Made by a program: the position numbers and the translations under genes | Notes under the pieces: generated by a model | Told to the model about the DNA's origin: nothing | The model's database searches: none | Seen by the model: the letters and a program-made list of their open reading frames with translations, nothing else | Source: Bacteroidota bacterium | GTDB lineage: Bacteria; Bacteroidota; Bacteroidia; B-17B0; B-17BO | Assembly (NCBI GenBank): GCA_025356715.1 | Contig: JANXRU010000148.1 | Span: 1 to 45,830 of the forward strand | DNA: 45,830 nt | Direction: 5' to 3' | In this document: piece by piece, positions 1-7,904 of the stretch | Numbering within the stretch: position 1 is the stretch's first letter | How the letters are laid out: the number at the start of each line of letters is the position of its first letter

Positions 1-6
1 AAAATG

Positions 7-22
7 TGTAACATCTGTTACA
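7..22. promoter_or_regulatory. Inverted repeat TGTAACA-TC-TGTTACA, possible operator
   Basis: Two perfect 7-base arms are separated by two bases at the left edge of the window. The spacing (GTA, eight bases, TAC) is like that of CRP/FNR-type regulator sites. The gene it would serve is probably off the left edge, because the next gene in the window lies 350 bases away and runs towards it. The regulatory role is inference. Confidence 0.3.
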
Positions 23-115
23 TGACTCACAAAATAATTATCTTTAAAAAAATCAAAAACAAAAAGGCTTCTCTTTATTACTAGTAAAAAAGATTTCGTG
101 CCGTTTGTTAACGAT

Positions 116-165
116 TATCAAATACAAATTAAATATAACCCAAAGTTTCGTTGCCCTGATTAGAC
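116..165 (+). repeat. Partial copy of a dispersed inverted-repeat element
   Basis: Bases 116-160 align with bases 45030-45075 with one single-base gap. The best block is 140-160 against 45055-45075, identical at 19 of 21 positions (CCAAAGTTTCGT..CCCTGAT). After it comes GATTAGAC, which also occurs in the right arm of the other copy, so this copy looks as if its centre was deleted. A weak reading frame of 63 codons starting with TTG crosses it and is not credible as a gene. The rest of bases 1-371 holds no gene that I can support. Confidence 0.5.
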
Positions 166-318
166 AAAAAGAAAACGCACACTATCCTTCCTTAGAAGAG
201 TTTGATATCGGCAACCACATTCATTCCTCTATTTTAAAAGATGAACGAAAGAACGTTTTTTTAATTTTTTATAATCACTACTTAATAATTTCATAACTTT
301 TTTCTCCGAATTTTACCA

Positions 319-341
319 CTTTAGGATAGCATATCCTAAAG
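319..341. repeat. Perfect 10-base hairpin in intergenic DNA
   Basis: The arms CTTTAGGATA and TATCCTAAAG flank the loop GCA. No T-tract follows on either strand within a few bases, so this is not a clear intrinsic terminator. It lies 31 bases past the stop of the leftward lipoprotein gene and could stabilise its transcript end or be part of a repeat. Function unknown. Confidence 0.4.
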
Positions 342-371
342 CATTGTTGTTTCGCCAACTACACAACCAAG

Positions 372-731
372 TTAATCAAACTTACCTTCTTTTATTAATT
401 GTTTTTTTGAATAAATATTTTTAAAAATAATTTTAACGGAATCATTTTCTCTATTAATCGACGATTTTTTCACAAATAATGAATCACCTTGACATTGAGT
501 AAATAATATTTCATTTTCAGTATCTTCAGTTCCAATAAACTTTCTAAAATTTATTGAATCCGTAATATAATCTGCGTGTTTATCATTACCATATGCCCCA
601 CTAGAAAACACAATATAGGTTTCTATATAGATTTTATCACAAATTTTAATTGTACTGAAATGTTTTTCTTTGCTATTTTCATTTGAACATTGAGTAAATA
701 TTATTAAAATAATATAAAGTAGTTTTTTCAT
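372..731 (-). CDS. Small putative lipoprotein, 119 aa
   Basis: The product starts with a basic pair (MKK), a hydrophobic stretch and Cys15 in the context IFTQC-SN, which looks like a lipoprotein signal peptide although the residue before Cys (Gln) is atypical. The mature part is polar, about 100 residues, with one further cysteine pair (near residues 31 and 79), and I do not recognise a family. It would sit in the cell envelope. It is the last gene of a leftward group and is separated by 92 bases from the upstream hydrolase. Base composition is very AT-rich, lower in GC than most neighbours, in keeping with a fast-evolving or acquired gene. Existence as a gene is likely from the signal sequence and clean frame; function is unknown. 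Confidence 0.6.
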   Translation of the reverse strand: MKKLLYIILIIFTQCSNENSKEKHFSTIKICDKIYIETYIVFSSGAYGNDKHADYITDSINFRKFIGTEDTENEILFTQCQGDSLFVKKSSINRENDSVKIIFKNIYSKKQLIKEGKFD

Positions 732-823
732 ATTTATTATTTAAAGTGTTCAGGATTATATATTTCAGAGTGGTATTACTTTACCTTTACTAACTTAGGT
801 ATTAATATAAATAGAATGAAATG

Positions 824-1663
824 TTAATCCTTAAAGAATTCTAATGTCTTTTGAATGACATAATTAGCATGATCAGGAAAAGCAGTTTCATTAAATGGAT
901 GTTTAACACCAAACGTATGATCACCATTTTCAATTACTAAAAGTTTTGATTGTTTGCATGCTTGATGCAACTCTTTGGCGTCATTGAAAGGCACTGCATT
1001 ATCAGCTGTTCCATGAACTATTAAAAAAGGAATAGTTAATTCTTTAGCCGCTTTTAAAATATTTAAACGCTCTTTATTTTGTTGAATAGTTTCGTAAAAC
1101 TGATAATATAAAGGCATTTGTTGTTCGGTTCTCATATTGTAAGTATGCACAACTCCTTTTTCTTTCCATAACGTAATGGTATTTTGATTATTACGATTTA
1201 TAAAATCGCTTACAGCAGCCCAAGTAACTATTTTAGTAATCCGTTTATCTTCAGCAGCTTTTAAAACCACAATGCCACCACCACGGCTATGACCAATTAA
1301 ATTAATACTTTCGGGGTTTATGTCGTTAGTTAATGATTCATTTTTAGAAACCCAATCAATTACTAATCTTAAATCATCTAATTCAATCAAGTAATTATTA
1401 TTGCCAAAAGCTTCTAAATCACCGAATTCTAATGAATTAGTAGGAGTCGTACCATTATAAGAAAAATTAAATTTTACAAAAACAAAGCCAGTATCTGCAA
1501 ATGTTTTAGCTATCTCATTAAAGTGTCCCCAATCTTTAAACCCTTTAAAACCATGCACAAAAACAACAATAGGCTTAGGTTTACCTGTTTCTTTATAAAA
1601 GATATCAAGTCCAATAGACCTGTTTTTACTGCCATTAATAATGATATTGGTTAAAATTTGCAT
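824..1663 (-). CDS. Alpha/beta hydrolase family protein, 279 aa
   Basis: This is a serine hydrolase with the alpha/beta fold. The oxyanion-hole segment HGFKGFKDW lies at residues 37-45, the nucleophile elbow GHSRGGG has Ser126, the acid is Asp221 in HGTADNAVP, and His249 sits in NGDHTFG. All three catalytic residues are in the expected order and spacing. There is no signal peptide, so it is probably cytoplasmic. It resembles the dienelactone-hydrolase or acyl-peptidase-like hydrolases that act on small esters; the substrate cannot be told from sequence. A terminator-like hairpin at 1704-1733 separates it from the upstream DUF4197 gene, so it probably has its own promoter. Confidence 0.85.
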   Translation of the reverse strand: MQILTNIIINGSKNRSIGLDIFYKETGKPKPIVVFVHGFKGFKDWGHFNEIAKTFADTGFVFVKFNFSYNGTTPTNSLEFGDLEAFGNNNYLIELDDLRLVIDWVSKNESLTNDINPESINLIGHSRGGGIVVLKAAEDKRITKIVTWAAVSDFINRNNQNTITLWKEKGVVHTYNMRTEQQMPLYYQFYETIQQNKERLNILKAAKELTIPFLIVHGTADNAVPFNDAKELHQACKQSKLLVIENGDHTFGVKHPFNETAFPDHANYVIQKTLEFFKD

Positions 1664-1703
1664 AATTTAAAAATAGACATATTATTTTTATAAAGGGCAT
1701 AAA

Positions 1704-1733
1704 AAAACCACTTAAAATTACTTAAGTGGTTTT
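1704..1733 (-). terminator. Intrinsic terminator after the DUF4197 gene
   Basis: Arms AAAACCACTTAA and TTAAGTGGTTTT form a 12-base stem. Read leftward, the stem ends in a T-run. It lies 18 bases beyond the DUF4197 stop codon, in the right place to end that transcript. Confidence 0.7.
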
Positions 1734-1750
1734 ATTAAATTTTGAAATAC

Positions 1751-2572
1751 TTATTTTTTCATAACCGAACCAAATACTTTTTTCAAAAGATCAGTTACTT
1801 GAGCCATAGGGTCTTTTCTAATTTTTGCTTCTTCGTCTTTTATTAATGTCATTAAACCATTAACCGCTTTCGTACAAATATAATCGTTCAAATCAGGATT
1901 TTGTTTTTTAACGCCAGGTATTTTATTATAGGTTGCAGCTAAAGGAGTCCAAAGGCTTGCTACTTTCGTTTTAGCAATCGCTTCTTTTACAACAGGCATA
2001 AATTGAGCTTTTAAAGGCGTAAATGTTTTTTCTCTTAAGTAATGTGTTGCAGCAGTATCGCTTCCTTTTAAAATAGCGAATCCATCGCCAACACTCATTC
2101 CAGTTATTGCATCCACAAATACGGGAGCAGCTTTTTTTGCTGATTCTTCCGCAGCTCTATTTAATGAGGTTTCAAATTCAGTTACCTTTTTTTGCATTCC
2201 TAACTTTATTAATTTATCTTTCATTGCTTGAGCTTCAACAGGCCATGGAATAAATAACGCTGGATTTTTTAAATAACCATCTACTTTAGCTGCGGTACCA
2301 GATGAGTTATTGGTACCAACACTTAATGCTTCTTTTAAACCTTTAATTACTTCATCGTTAGTTAAAGAAGGAGTTGCAGCTGAAGTGTGAGAGCCAACAA
2401 CGCCACTTAAAATATCCACAGCTGTAGAAGCCATTGTGTTTGATTTTACAGCATCTTTGGCCGCATCTTTAGCCACGTCCTTCGTTGTATTCCAAACATC
2501 GTTTAAAATTTGTGCTTGAGAACTTAAACTTGTTGTAACAATCGCTGTTAATAAGATTGATTTAATTTTCAT
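1751..2572 (-). CDS. DUF4197 family secreted protein, 273 aa
   Basis: The protein begins with a signal peptide (MKIKSILLTAIVTTSLSSQA, cut before QIL). It then has an Ala/Asp/Lys-rich helical segment (residues 22-45) and the DUF4197 domain from about residue 70 to the end. Typical features are TNDEVIKGLKEALSVG near the domain start and ALFIPWPVEAQ near residue 107. The family is found as single periplasmic or outer-membrane-associated proteins in Bacteroidota and Proteobacteria and has no known function. Length and order match the family. A -7 box (TATATTTG on the coding strand, 2622-2629) lies about 50 bases upstream, overlapping the space shared with the divergent cinA gene. Confidence 0.85.
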   Translation of the reverse strand: MKIKSILLTAIVTTSLSSQAQILNDVWNTTKDVAKDAAKDAVKSNTMASTAVDILSGVVGSHTSAATPSLTNDEVIKGLKEALSVGTNNSSGTAAKVDGYLKNPALFIPWPVEAQAMKDKLIKLGMQKKVTEFETSLNRAAEESAKKAAPVFVDAITGMSVGDGFAILKGSDTAATHYLREKTFTPLKAQFMPVVKEAIAKTKVASLWTPLAATYNKIPGVKKQNPDLNDYICTKAVNGLMTLIKDEEAKIRKDPMAQVTDLLKKVFGSVMKK

Positions 2573-2631
2573 AATGATTTTTTATTTATTTTTAGACTTT
2601 AGGTTTTTACAAATAACTTGCCAAATATACA

Positions 2632-3894
2632 ATGAACGCTGAACTTTTAACTATAGGAAACGAACTATTAATTGGACAAATTACCAACACTAATGCTGTG
2701 TGGATAGCTCAGCAACTTAATTTAATTGGAGTGAGTGTTGTTCACATGAGTTCGGTTGCTGATGATAGAACCGCTATACTTAAGGCTTTTGACGATGCAA
2801 GTAGCCGAGCTGACATCATTTTAATAACTGGAGGCTTAGGTCCCACTAAGGATGATATAACTAAAAAAACATTTTGTGATTACTTTGAAACTGACTTGCA
2901 ACTCGACGAACAAGTGTTAAAAAATGTTACAACGTTTTTTGCAAAGCGTAATAAAGAAGTAACTCCCATTAATCAAAAACAAGCATTAGTGCCTAAAGGC
3001 TGCTTGGTTATACAAAACAGCAATGGCACTGCTCCTGGCATGTGGATGGAAAAGAACAACACTATTTTTGTATCGATGCCTGGCGTTCCATACGAAATGC
3101 AAATGATGATGACTAACGGTGTTATTCCAGAAATAAAAAAACGATTTACCTTACCTTTTATTTATCACCGAACGATATTAACACAAGGAATAGGAGAAAG
3201 CGTCTTATCTGAATTAATAAGTGATTGGGAAGATACCTTAACAGCTAAAAATATTGGATTAGCTTATTTACCATCTCCTGGTATGGTGCGTTTGCGATTA
3301 AGTAGCAAAGGATTAAATGAATTAGAATTGAAGCAAACAGTAAACCAAGAGATTGAAACCATTAAACCATTAATTGAAAAATACATTTATGGGTATGAAG
3401 AATATGGCAAAAACCAACCTAAAATGGAAGAAATTTTAGGGGATTTATTATTAAAAAACAACTTAAAATTAGCATTAGCTGAAAGTTGCACTGGCGGTTA
3501 TATTTCTCATTTAATAACATCAGTTGCTGGCAGTTCGGCATATTACAATGGTTGTATTGTGCCATATCATAATGAGTTTAAACATTCATTATTACAAGTA
3601 GATAATACTGTTTTTGAAAAACATGGAGCTGTGAGCGAAGCCTGTGTTGTAAAGATGGCTAAGCAAACTTTACAAACGTTTAAAGCAGATGTATCTATAG
3701 CGGTATCTGGTATTGCAGGTCCTGCGGGTGGAACAGCCGATAAACCTGTTGGTACAACGTGGATTGCAGTTGCTTATCAGGATACCGTGATTGCAAAATG
3801 TTTTGTATTTGGTGACGATCGCCAACGAAATATCCACATGACAGCTACGACCGCCATGAATATGTTGAGGAAATTAATATTGAAAGAGGAGTAG
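2632..3894 (+). CDS. cinA: CinA family protein (competence/damage-inducible; NMN amidohydrolase domain)
   Basis: The 420-residue product has the two standard CinA parts. The N-terminal MoCF-biosynthesis-like domain (about 1-170) starts ELLTIGNELLIGQITNTNA and contains ITGGLGPTKDD, known to host ADP-ribose pyrophosphatase activity in some members. The C-terminal CinA domain (about 260-415) has AESCTGG (residues 283-289) and the SGIAGPAGGT segment, and in other bacteria deamidates nicotinamide mononucleotide to nicotinic acid mononucleotide. The length is normal for the full two-domain protein. It is cytoplasmic. Its link to NAD metabolism is suggestive given the NadR-like kinase and PnuC-type transporter nearby on the other strand, but they are not in one operon. 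Confidence 0.95.
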   Translation: MNAELLTIGNELLIGQITNTNAVWIAQQLNLIGVSVVHMSSVADDRTAILKAFDDASSRADIILITGGLGPTKDDITKKTFCDYFETDLQLDEQVLKNVTTFFAKRNKEVTPINQKQALVPKGCLVIQNSNGTAPGMWMEKNNTIFVSMPGVPYEMQMMMTNGVIPEIKKRFTLPFIYHRTILTQGIGESVLSELISDWEDTLTAKNIGLAYLPSPGMVRLRLSSKGLNELELKQTVNQEIETIKPLIEKYIYGYEEYGKNQPKMEEILGDLLLKNNLKLALAESCTGGYISHLITSVAGSSAYYNGCIVPYHNEFKHSLLQVDNTVFEKHGAVSEACVVKMAKQTLQTFKADVSIAVSGIAGPAGGTADKPVGTTWIAVAYQDTVIAKCFVFGDDRQRNIHMTATTAMNMLRKLILKEE

Positions 3895-3946
3895 TGGGGT
3901 ATTATATTTAATTTTCAACCTCTACTAATTCTAAATTACAAAACTT

Positions 3947-4717
3947 ATGGAACTAAAATATAGAGAATACGGGCAAGGACAACCTCTGATTATTTTACAT
4001 GGGTTATTTGGGCAAAGTGATAATTGGAATACTCTAGCCAAACGCTTTGCTGATAATAACTTTAGAGTGTTTACCATAGATCAACGTAATCACGGATTGT
4101 CGCCCCATAGTACTATTTGGGATTACCAAGCTATGGCACAAGATTTAAATGAATTTATAAAAACACATCATCTACATCAACCTACCATTATTGGTCATAG
4201 TATGGGCGGAAAAACAGTGATGTTTTTCGATTTATTATTCCCGCATATAGCCAAACAATTAGTAGTAGTTGATATTGCACCAAGAGCTTACGAACCCCAT
4301 CATGATGCTGTTTTACAGGCATTGAATGCCGTTGATTTTAATTCAATTACAACCCGCAAAGAAGCAGAAGCTGTTTTAAACGAATACATCACTGATTTTG
4401 GAACCAAACAGTTTTTGTTAAAAAACATTTATTGGAAAGACGATGAGTCAAAATTAATGGCTTGGCGCTTTAATTTAGAAACCATTACTCAAGAATATAA
4501 TAATATTGGTGTGGAAATCCCTACAGGAACAAGTGATACAGACATGCTATTCATTAGGGGTGAAAAATCAAATTACATTTTAGATTCTGATATAAAGTTA
4601 ATAGAGCAGCATTTTTTGCATTATCAACTTAAAACCATTATTAATAGTGGGCATTGGGTGCATGCCGAACAACCAGAAGCTTTTTTTAATTGTGTGATGG
4701 CATTTATTAAGCCTTAA
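3947..4717 (+). CDS. Alpha/beta hydrolase (YbfF-like esterase), 256 aa
   Basis: This is a compact cytoplasmic alpha/beta hydrolase. LHGLFGQSDNW at residues 18-28 forms the oxyanion region, DQRNHG at 45-50 is typical of the YbfF/ABHD11 branch, and the nucleophile elbow GHSMGG carries Ser85. The catalytic His lies in the C-terminal SGHWVHAEQP segment. The family hydrolyses short acyl esters and possibly acyl-CoA; the natural substrate is not known. It follows cinA by 52 bases on the same strand and may be co-transcribed. Its last 11 bases overlap the end of the convergent NadR-like gene, so the two transcripts run into each other. Confidence 0.88.
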   Translation: MELKYREYGQGQPLIILHGLFGQSDNWNTLAKRFADNNFRVFTIDQRNHGLSPHSTIWDYQAMAQDLNEFIKTHHLHQPTIIGHSMGGKTVMFFDLLFPHIAKQLVVVDIAPRAYEPHHDAVLQALNAVDFNSITTRKEAEAVLNEYITDFGTKQFLLKNIYWKDDESKLMAWRFNLETITQEYNNIGVEIPTGTSDTDMLFIRGEKSNYILDSDIKLIEQHFLHYQLKTIINSGHWVHAEQPEAFFNCVMAFIKP

Positions 4718-5249
4718 AAAAAGCATCAATGGTTGCAATTGCTGATTGTAAGCGCTCATTTCCAGTGCCTTTTATGATTTTGTAATCGATATTCATTTTT
4801 TGTAATTCGTGTTTATTCCATTTAAATAAACTTTCTCTTAAATTTTCATTTCGTCTTTGAGAGTCTTCGATCCAAGCAACGTCATTATTACATATTAAAT
4901 ACAAATCATAATCGATTGATTTAATAGAATTGGTAATAAATTCTGGTGATTTGTTAAATTGATATACTGCCCATATTTTCACCGTAATTAAAGATGTATC
5001 GCAAAATAAATAATTAGTAGCTTTTGGTTCGTACTCTTTTTCTAATTCCAATTGTTTTTTTGCAATGATTTCTAAATCACTTATTCCGTAATCATTGATA
5101 TTATGGTTATCAAAATAAGTTCGTGCATATTCAGGAACAAATTCAGTTTGATAATGCTCGGCTAACGCTTTACAAATAGTTGATTTCCCAGTACTTTCAG
5201 CGCCTAATATGGCTATTTTCTTTAATTTGTTCGAAGTTGTTTTTTCCAT
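4707..5249 (-). CDS. nadR: NadR-like nucleotide-binding ATPase / nicotinamide riboside kinase, 180 aa
   Basis: The P-loop GAESTGKST (residues 16-24) and the following EFVPEYARTYFD match the ribosylnicotinamide kinase domain of NadR, and the length fits that domain alone without the adenylyltransferase or DNA-binding parts of enterobacterial NadR. Expected role: phosphorylation of nicotinamide riboside entering the cell to NMN, which also traps it. Its start lies inside the last 28 bases of the upstream PnuC-type gene, so the two are translationally coupled, and a transporter plus kinase pair is the usual arrangement for this salvage route. A thiamine-linked role is an alternative, since similar ATPases occur beside PnuT transporters. 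Confidence 0.82.
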   Translation of the reverse strand: MEKTTSNKLKKIAILGAESTGKSTICKALAEHYQTEFVPEYARTYFDNHNINDYGISDLEIIAKKQLELEKEYEPKATNYLFCDTSLITVKIWAVYQFNKSPEFITNSIKSIDYDLYLICNNDVAWIEDSQRRNENLRESLFKWNKHELQKMNIDYKIIKGTGNERLQSAIATIDAFFKA

Positions 5250-5773
5250 AAATAATATCCATAAATGGCCATTATACTAAAAAACCCATAAAGTAGGGCG
5301 TATAATGGCATGTCTTTTTTTAAATATAATATAACATAAGCGGCATCAATTAATATCCAAAGTAACCAATTCTCTATCCATTTTTTTATCATCATAAATG
5401 TACCAGTTAAGCTAAAGGCTGTTAAAATAGCATCAAAAATAATTTGATCTGATTTAAAATGTTTTAATAAATAAAAATACATAAAACTTTGGATAATGGT
5501 TATAAAAAAAAGAAAGATGATCCAATTTAATGACATATTAGTAATTAAAAAGGTTTCATTTTTTTTCTTTTCCCAAAATACCCAACCATAAATGCCACTA
5601 ATAAAATAAAAGACATTTAAACTCATATCACCATATAAACGTTGATTGTAAAAAACAACAATTGAAATAGTGACAGAAATTAAAGCAAATAACCAACACC
5701 AAATGGATTGCTTAATAGTTAAAAAAACGCCAATAACACCCGTAATTAAGGCTATAATATCTAAAACAGACAT
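5222..5773 (-). CDS. pnuC: PnuC-type vitamin transporter (nicotinamide riboside likely), 183 aa
   Basis: This is an integral membrane protein with about seven hydrophobic segments and the PnuC features YGDMSLNVFYFISGIYGWVFW (split around residues 47-67) and an aromatic C-terminal segment with NWLLWILIDAAYV. PnuC proteins move the unphosphorylated vitamin by facilitated diffusion, driven by phosphorylation inside. The coupled NadR-like kinase downstream argues for nicotinamide riboside. The upstream ThiE/TenI-like gene overlaps this start by one base (TAATG), which raises the alternative of a thiamine transporter (PnuT). I did not see a TPP riboswitch upstream, which weakens that option. Confidence 0.82.
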   Translation of the reverse strand: MSVLDIIALITGVIGVFLTIKQSIWCWLFALISVTISIVVFYNQRLYGDMSLNVFYFISGIYGWVFWEKKKNETFLITNMSLNWIIFLFFITIIQSFMYFYLLKHFKSDQIIFDAILTAFSLTGTFMMIKKWIENWLLWILIDAAYVILYLKKDMPLYALLYGFFSIMAIYGYYLWKKQLRTN

Positions 5774-6405
5774 TATTCAATTGGGATATTTTTTTCCTTA
5801 CAAAAACGAATTAGCTCTATGTATTTTGTAAATGGTGTGGGACTTTTCCATAAATAACCATAAACAGCCACGCCATGAAAGCCCAATTTATGAGCTAATT
5901 CAATACTTTTCTCGTTAACACCGCCTCTAGCATAAATTTTTTTGCCCGAATTTTTAATAACAGCTTCTATTTTTTCAGTATAAAATCCGCTATATAATTC
6001 ACCCGAAACATTATGAAACATAGTTCCTAAAAAGCAGTAAGAAATTTTCATTTTCTCTTCCAAATATAATTCATCCACATGTTTGTGAGAAATTGTTTTT
6101 ATTAAATTTGGTCTTCTTATATAAATCATTTTGTTATTCCACCATAATCTAAATTTTTTATTTAGATGTGAATCCGTAAAATGTATCCCTTTTAAATTAT
6201 ATTTTAAGGCTAATTTATGATGAGAATGAATAATCATACGGTTATGAAAATGTACAGGTATTTCTTTAATATAATCTTCTAATTCTTTTGTTGAAAATCG
6301 GCCTTTACGAACATGAAGTGTTTCTAAACCTGCTTCAAACATTTGAATAACAGCAGATATTTCGTTATCTTCTAATTTAGAAGGGGTAATAACAACTAAT
6401 TTCAT
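5773..6405 (-). CDS. ThiE/TenI-like TIM-barrel protein (thiamine phosphate synthase family), 210 aa
   Basis: The fold signature of the thiamine-phosphate-synthase family is visible: LHVRKGRFS near residue 30 (the strand-2 substrate segment), HSHHKLALKYNLKGIHFT at 60-77, and YARGGVNEKS at 158-167 (the phosphate-binding GG turn). The segment that in ThiE reads G-PvF-T-SK is here LGTMFHNVSG (126-135), so the usual Thr and Lys are replaced. That makes the classical reaction doubtful; TenI, the thiazole tautomerase, is another member of this fold. It is the first gene of a coupled trio with the PnuC-type transporter and the NadR-like kinase. Family confidence is good, exact activity is not known. 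Confidence 0.7.
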   Translation of the reverse strand: MKLVVITPSKLEDNEISAVIQMFEAGLETLHVRKGRFSTKELEDYIKEIPVHFHNRMIIHSHHKLALKYNLKGIHFTDSHLNKKFRLWWNNKMIYIRRPNLIKTISHKHVDELYLEEKMKISYCFLGTMFHNVSGELYSGFYTEKIEAVIKNSGKKIYARGGVNEKSIELAHKLGFHGVAVYGYLWKSPTPFTKYIELIRFCKEKNIPIE

Positions 6406-6458
6406 ATGTGTTTTGTTATTTGATTTTTACTTGTCATATGGTTTACCAGATTTAATCT

Positions 6459-6474
6459 CCCAATAGTTATCGGG
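6459..6474. repeat. Short palindrome CCCAATAGTTATCGGG
   Basis: This 16-base near-palindrome (one mismatch on the given strand, a G-U pair on the other) lies in the 133-base gap between the GGGP-synthase-like gene and the ThiE/TenI-like gene. Its core CCGATARCTATT recurs at the centre of the inverted-repeat element near 45080. It may be a fragment of a repeated family or a weak transcript hairpin. Confidence 0.35.
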
Positions 6475-6538
6475 ATGTACTTGTATTTTGACGAACACTG
6501 GTATTTCATAGGTAATATTATCTAATTATTTTTTATTT

Positions 6539-7225
6539 TTAAAATAAAGCACTTAATTCTGCTAACAGATTTGGTGTTTTTTCAAGCGCATTTCCAACTA
6601 CTATATAATCAGGATTTGAACTGAGTATTTTTTTTGCTTTTACAACTGAACTTATGCCACCACCAACAATCAATGGAATGGAAATTTGTTTTTTAACTGC
6701 CTTAATACTATTGGTTAATACTGTTTTTTTTGCGCCACTACCAGCTTCTAGGTAAATTAATGCTTTACCCAACAGTTCGCCAGCTATAGCAGTATTTACA
6801 ATATCTTTAGTTGTAATTAATGGTTTGGTTTTAGTTAATTTTTGAGTGGTAGAATTATTACCTCCATCTACTAATATATATCCTATAGGGATTGTTTTAA
6901 GTTTGGATGCTTTTAATTTTGCAGCTGCATTTACATGTTTGCCAATTAAGTATTCGGTATTTCTACCTGATATTAAAGAAGGAATTAAAATCGCATCGGC
7001 TAAATTTGATAATTGACTAAAATCTCCAGGAAAAATGATTATTGGAATTTCAGTAATCGCTTTGATAGATTTAATAGTTTTACCAATAGTATTAGCTTTT
7101 AACACACTTCCTCCCACAAAAATATAAGCTACATGACAAGTGTTAGCTAATTTTATTACATCAGGATTATATTTATCCGGATCTACTAAAATAATGAGTT
7201 TAGTATGTATTGTTTTGGTTAACAA
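6539..7225 (-). CDS. Geranylgeranylglyceryl/heptaprenylglyceryl phosphate synthase family (PcrB-like), 228 aa
   Basis: The TIM-barrel prenyltransferase motifs are all present: DPDK at residues 15-18, FVGGS at 36-40, IPSLISGRN at 81-89, GYILVDGG at 115-122, YLEAGSG at 158-164 and IVGGGI at 186-191. Members join a polyprenyl diphosphate to glycerol-1-phosphate, the first step of ether-lipid synthesis in archaea, and bacterial homologues occur in Bacillota and Bacteroidota. The prenyl length used here cannot be read off. The start is TTG and lies 7 bases inside the upstream PPTase gene, so the two are coupled. The physiological product in Bacteroidota is poorly known. Confidence 0.9.
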   Translation of the reverse strand: MLTKTIHTKLIILVDPDKYNPDVIKLANTCHVAYIFVGGSVLKANTIGKTIKSIKAITEIPIIIFPGDFSQLSNLADAILIPSLISGRNTEYLIGKHVNAAAKLKASKLKTIPIGYILVDGGNNSTTQKLTKTKPLITTKDIVNTAIAGELLGKALIYLEAGSGAKKTVLTNSIKAVKKQISIPLIVGGGISSVVKAKKILSSNPDYIVVGNALEKTPNLLAELSALF

Positions 7226-7806
7226 ATAGCTGTTTTTTTATACGCATAAACCAACACATAATTATCTAACAATTGATAGTTGAGTTCAAACGAAGCATTA
7301 AAGTTAGGTAAATTTATATAACCTAAAAGTTTTCCTGTAGTTTGTTTTATAAATGATTCAAGGTGTAAGTTTTTAATGAAATCAACCTCTTTTAAGCCAT
7401 AAATTTTATATAATGTTTCCTTTGCAGCCCAATAAATCAATAGTTTTTCAACATCAATTCCAGCATCCATAAGTTCTGTTTCGGATAAATACTTATGTTT
7501 TATCTTAATCACCTTACTTCTAATTAATTCAATATCAACACCAGTTTCTTCGGTTTTATTCACAATAATAACTAATTTATCGTGAGAATGTGATATCGAT
7601 ATGTGTCTTGAATCGTTTGCTAAATAAGGCTTTCCTTTATCATCATATACTAACTGAGCGGTATCAGATGTTAAATGCGCTAATAAATAATTTTTTCCTA
7701 GCGTTTCTATTTCTCGTTTTGAAGTAAGATTTCGTTCAGCAGAGAATTCATTAAGATTTAATATCCCAAATAATAATCCATCTTTTATGTTAAAAACCTT
7801 TATCAA
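7219..7806 (-). CDS. 4'-phosphopantetheinyl transferase, Sfp type, 195 aa
   Basis: The enzyme moves phosphopantetheine from CoA to a serine of an acyl or peptidyl carrier protein. HISISHSHDK (residues 68-77), TGVDIELI (88-95; Asp91 and Glu93 bind magnesium) and YWAAKETLYK (125-134; Lys129 and Glu130) are the three family signatures. Length is typical of short Sfp-type enzymes. The start is TTG, the only credible start after an upstream in-frame stop. It is the first gene of the leftward block and overlaps the GGGP-synthase-like gene. It is divergent from sahH across a 98-base gap. The carrier protein served is not in this window. Confidence 0.88.
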   Translation of the reverse strand: MIKVFNIKDGLLFGILNLNEFSAERNLTSKREIETLGKNYLLAHLTSDTAQLVYDDKGKPYLANDSRHISISHSHDKLVIIVNKTEETGVDIELIRSKVIKIKHKYLSETELMDAGIDVEKLLIYWAAKETLYKIYGLKEVDFIKNLHLESFIKQTTGKLLGYINLPNFNASFELNYQLLDNYVLVYAYKKTAIC

Positions 7807-7833
7807 ATTAAATAAATTAAACTATTCGAGTTA

Positions 7834-7864
7834 TTTGTTGTTACAAACTTATGTCTTATCTTCG
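7834..7864 (+). promoter_or_regulatory. Bacteroidota-type promoter of sahH
   Basis: TTTG at 7834-7837, then exactly 19 bases, then TATCTTCG at 7857-7864, one base away from the TANNTTTG consensus. The expected transcript start is near 7871, giving a leader of about 34 bases before the sahH ATG. The motif match is seen; activity is inferred. Confidence 0.7.
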
Positions 7865-7904
7865 CATAATTATAAAAAATAAACAATTTTAATCAACAAA
7901 TAAC

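Noticed and set aside
105..296. Open frame of 63 codons starting with TTG
   Set aside because: It runs over the partial repeat copy at 116-165, has no recognisable domain or signal, and has a weak start.
6406..6538. Possible TPP riboswitch before the ThiE/TenI-like gene
   Set aside because: The conserved CTGAGA and the second THI-box segment are absent on the coding strand; only a short palindrome is present.
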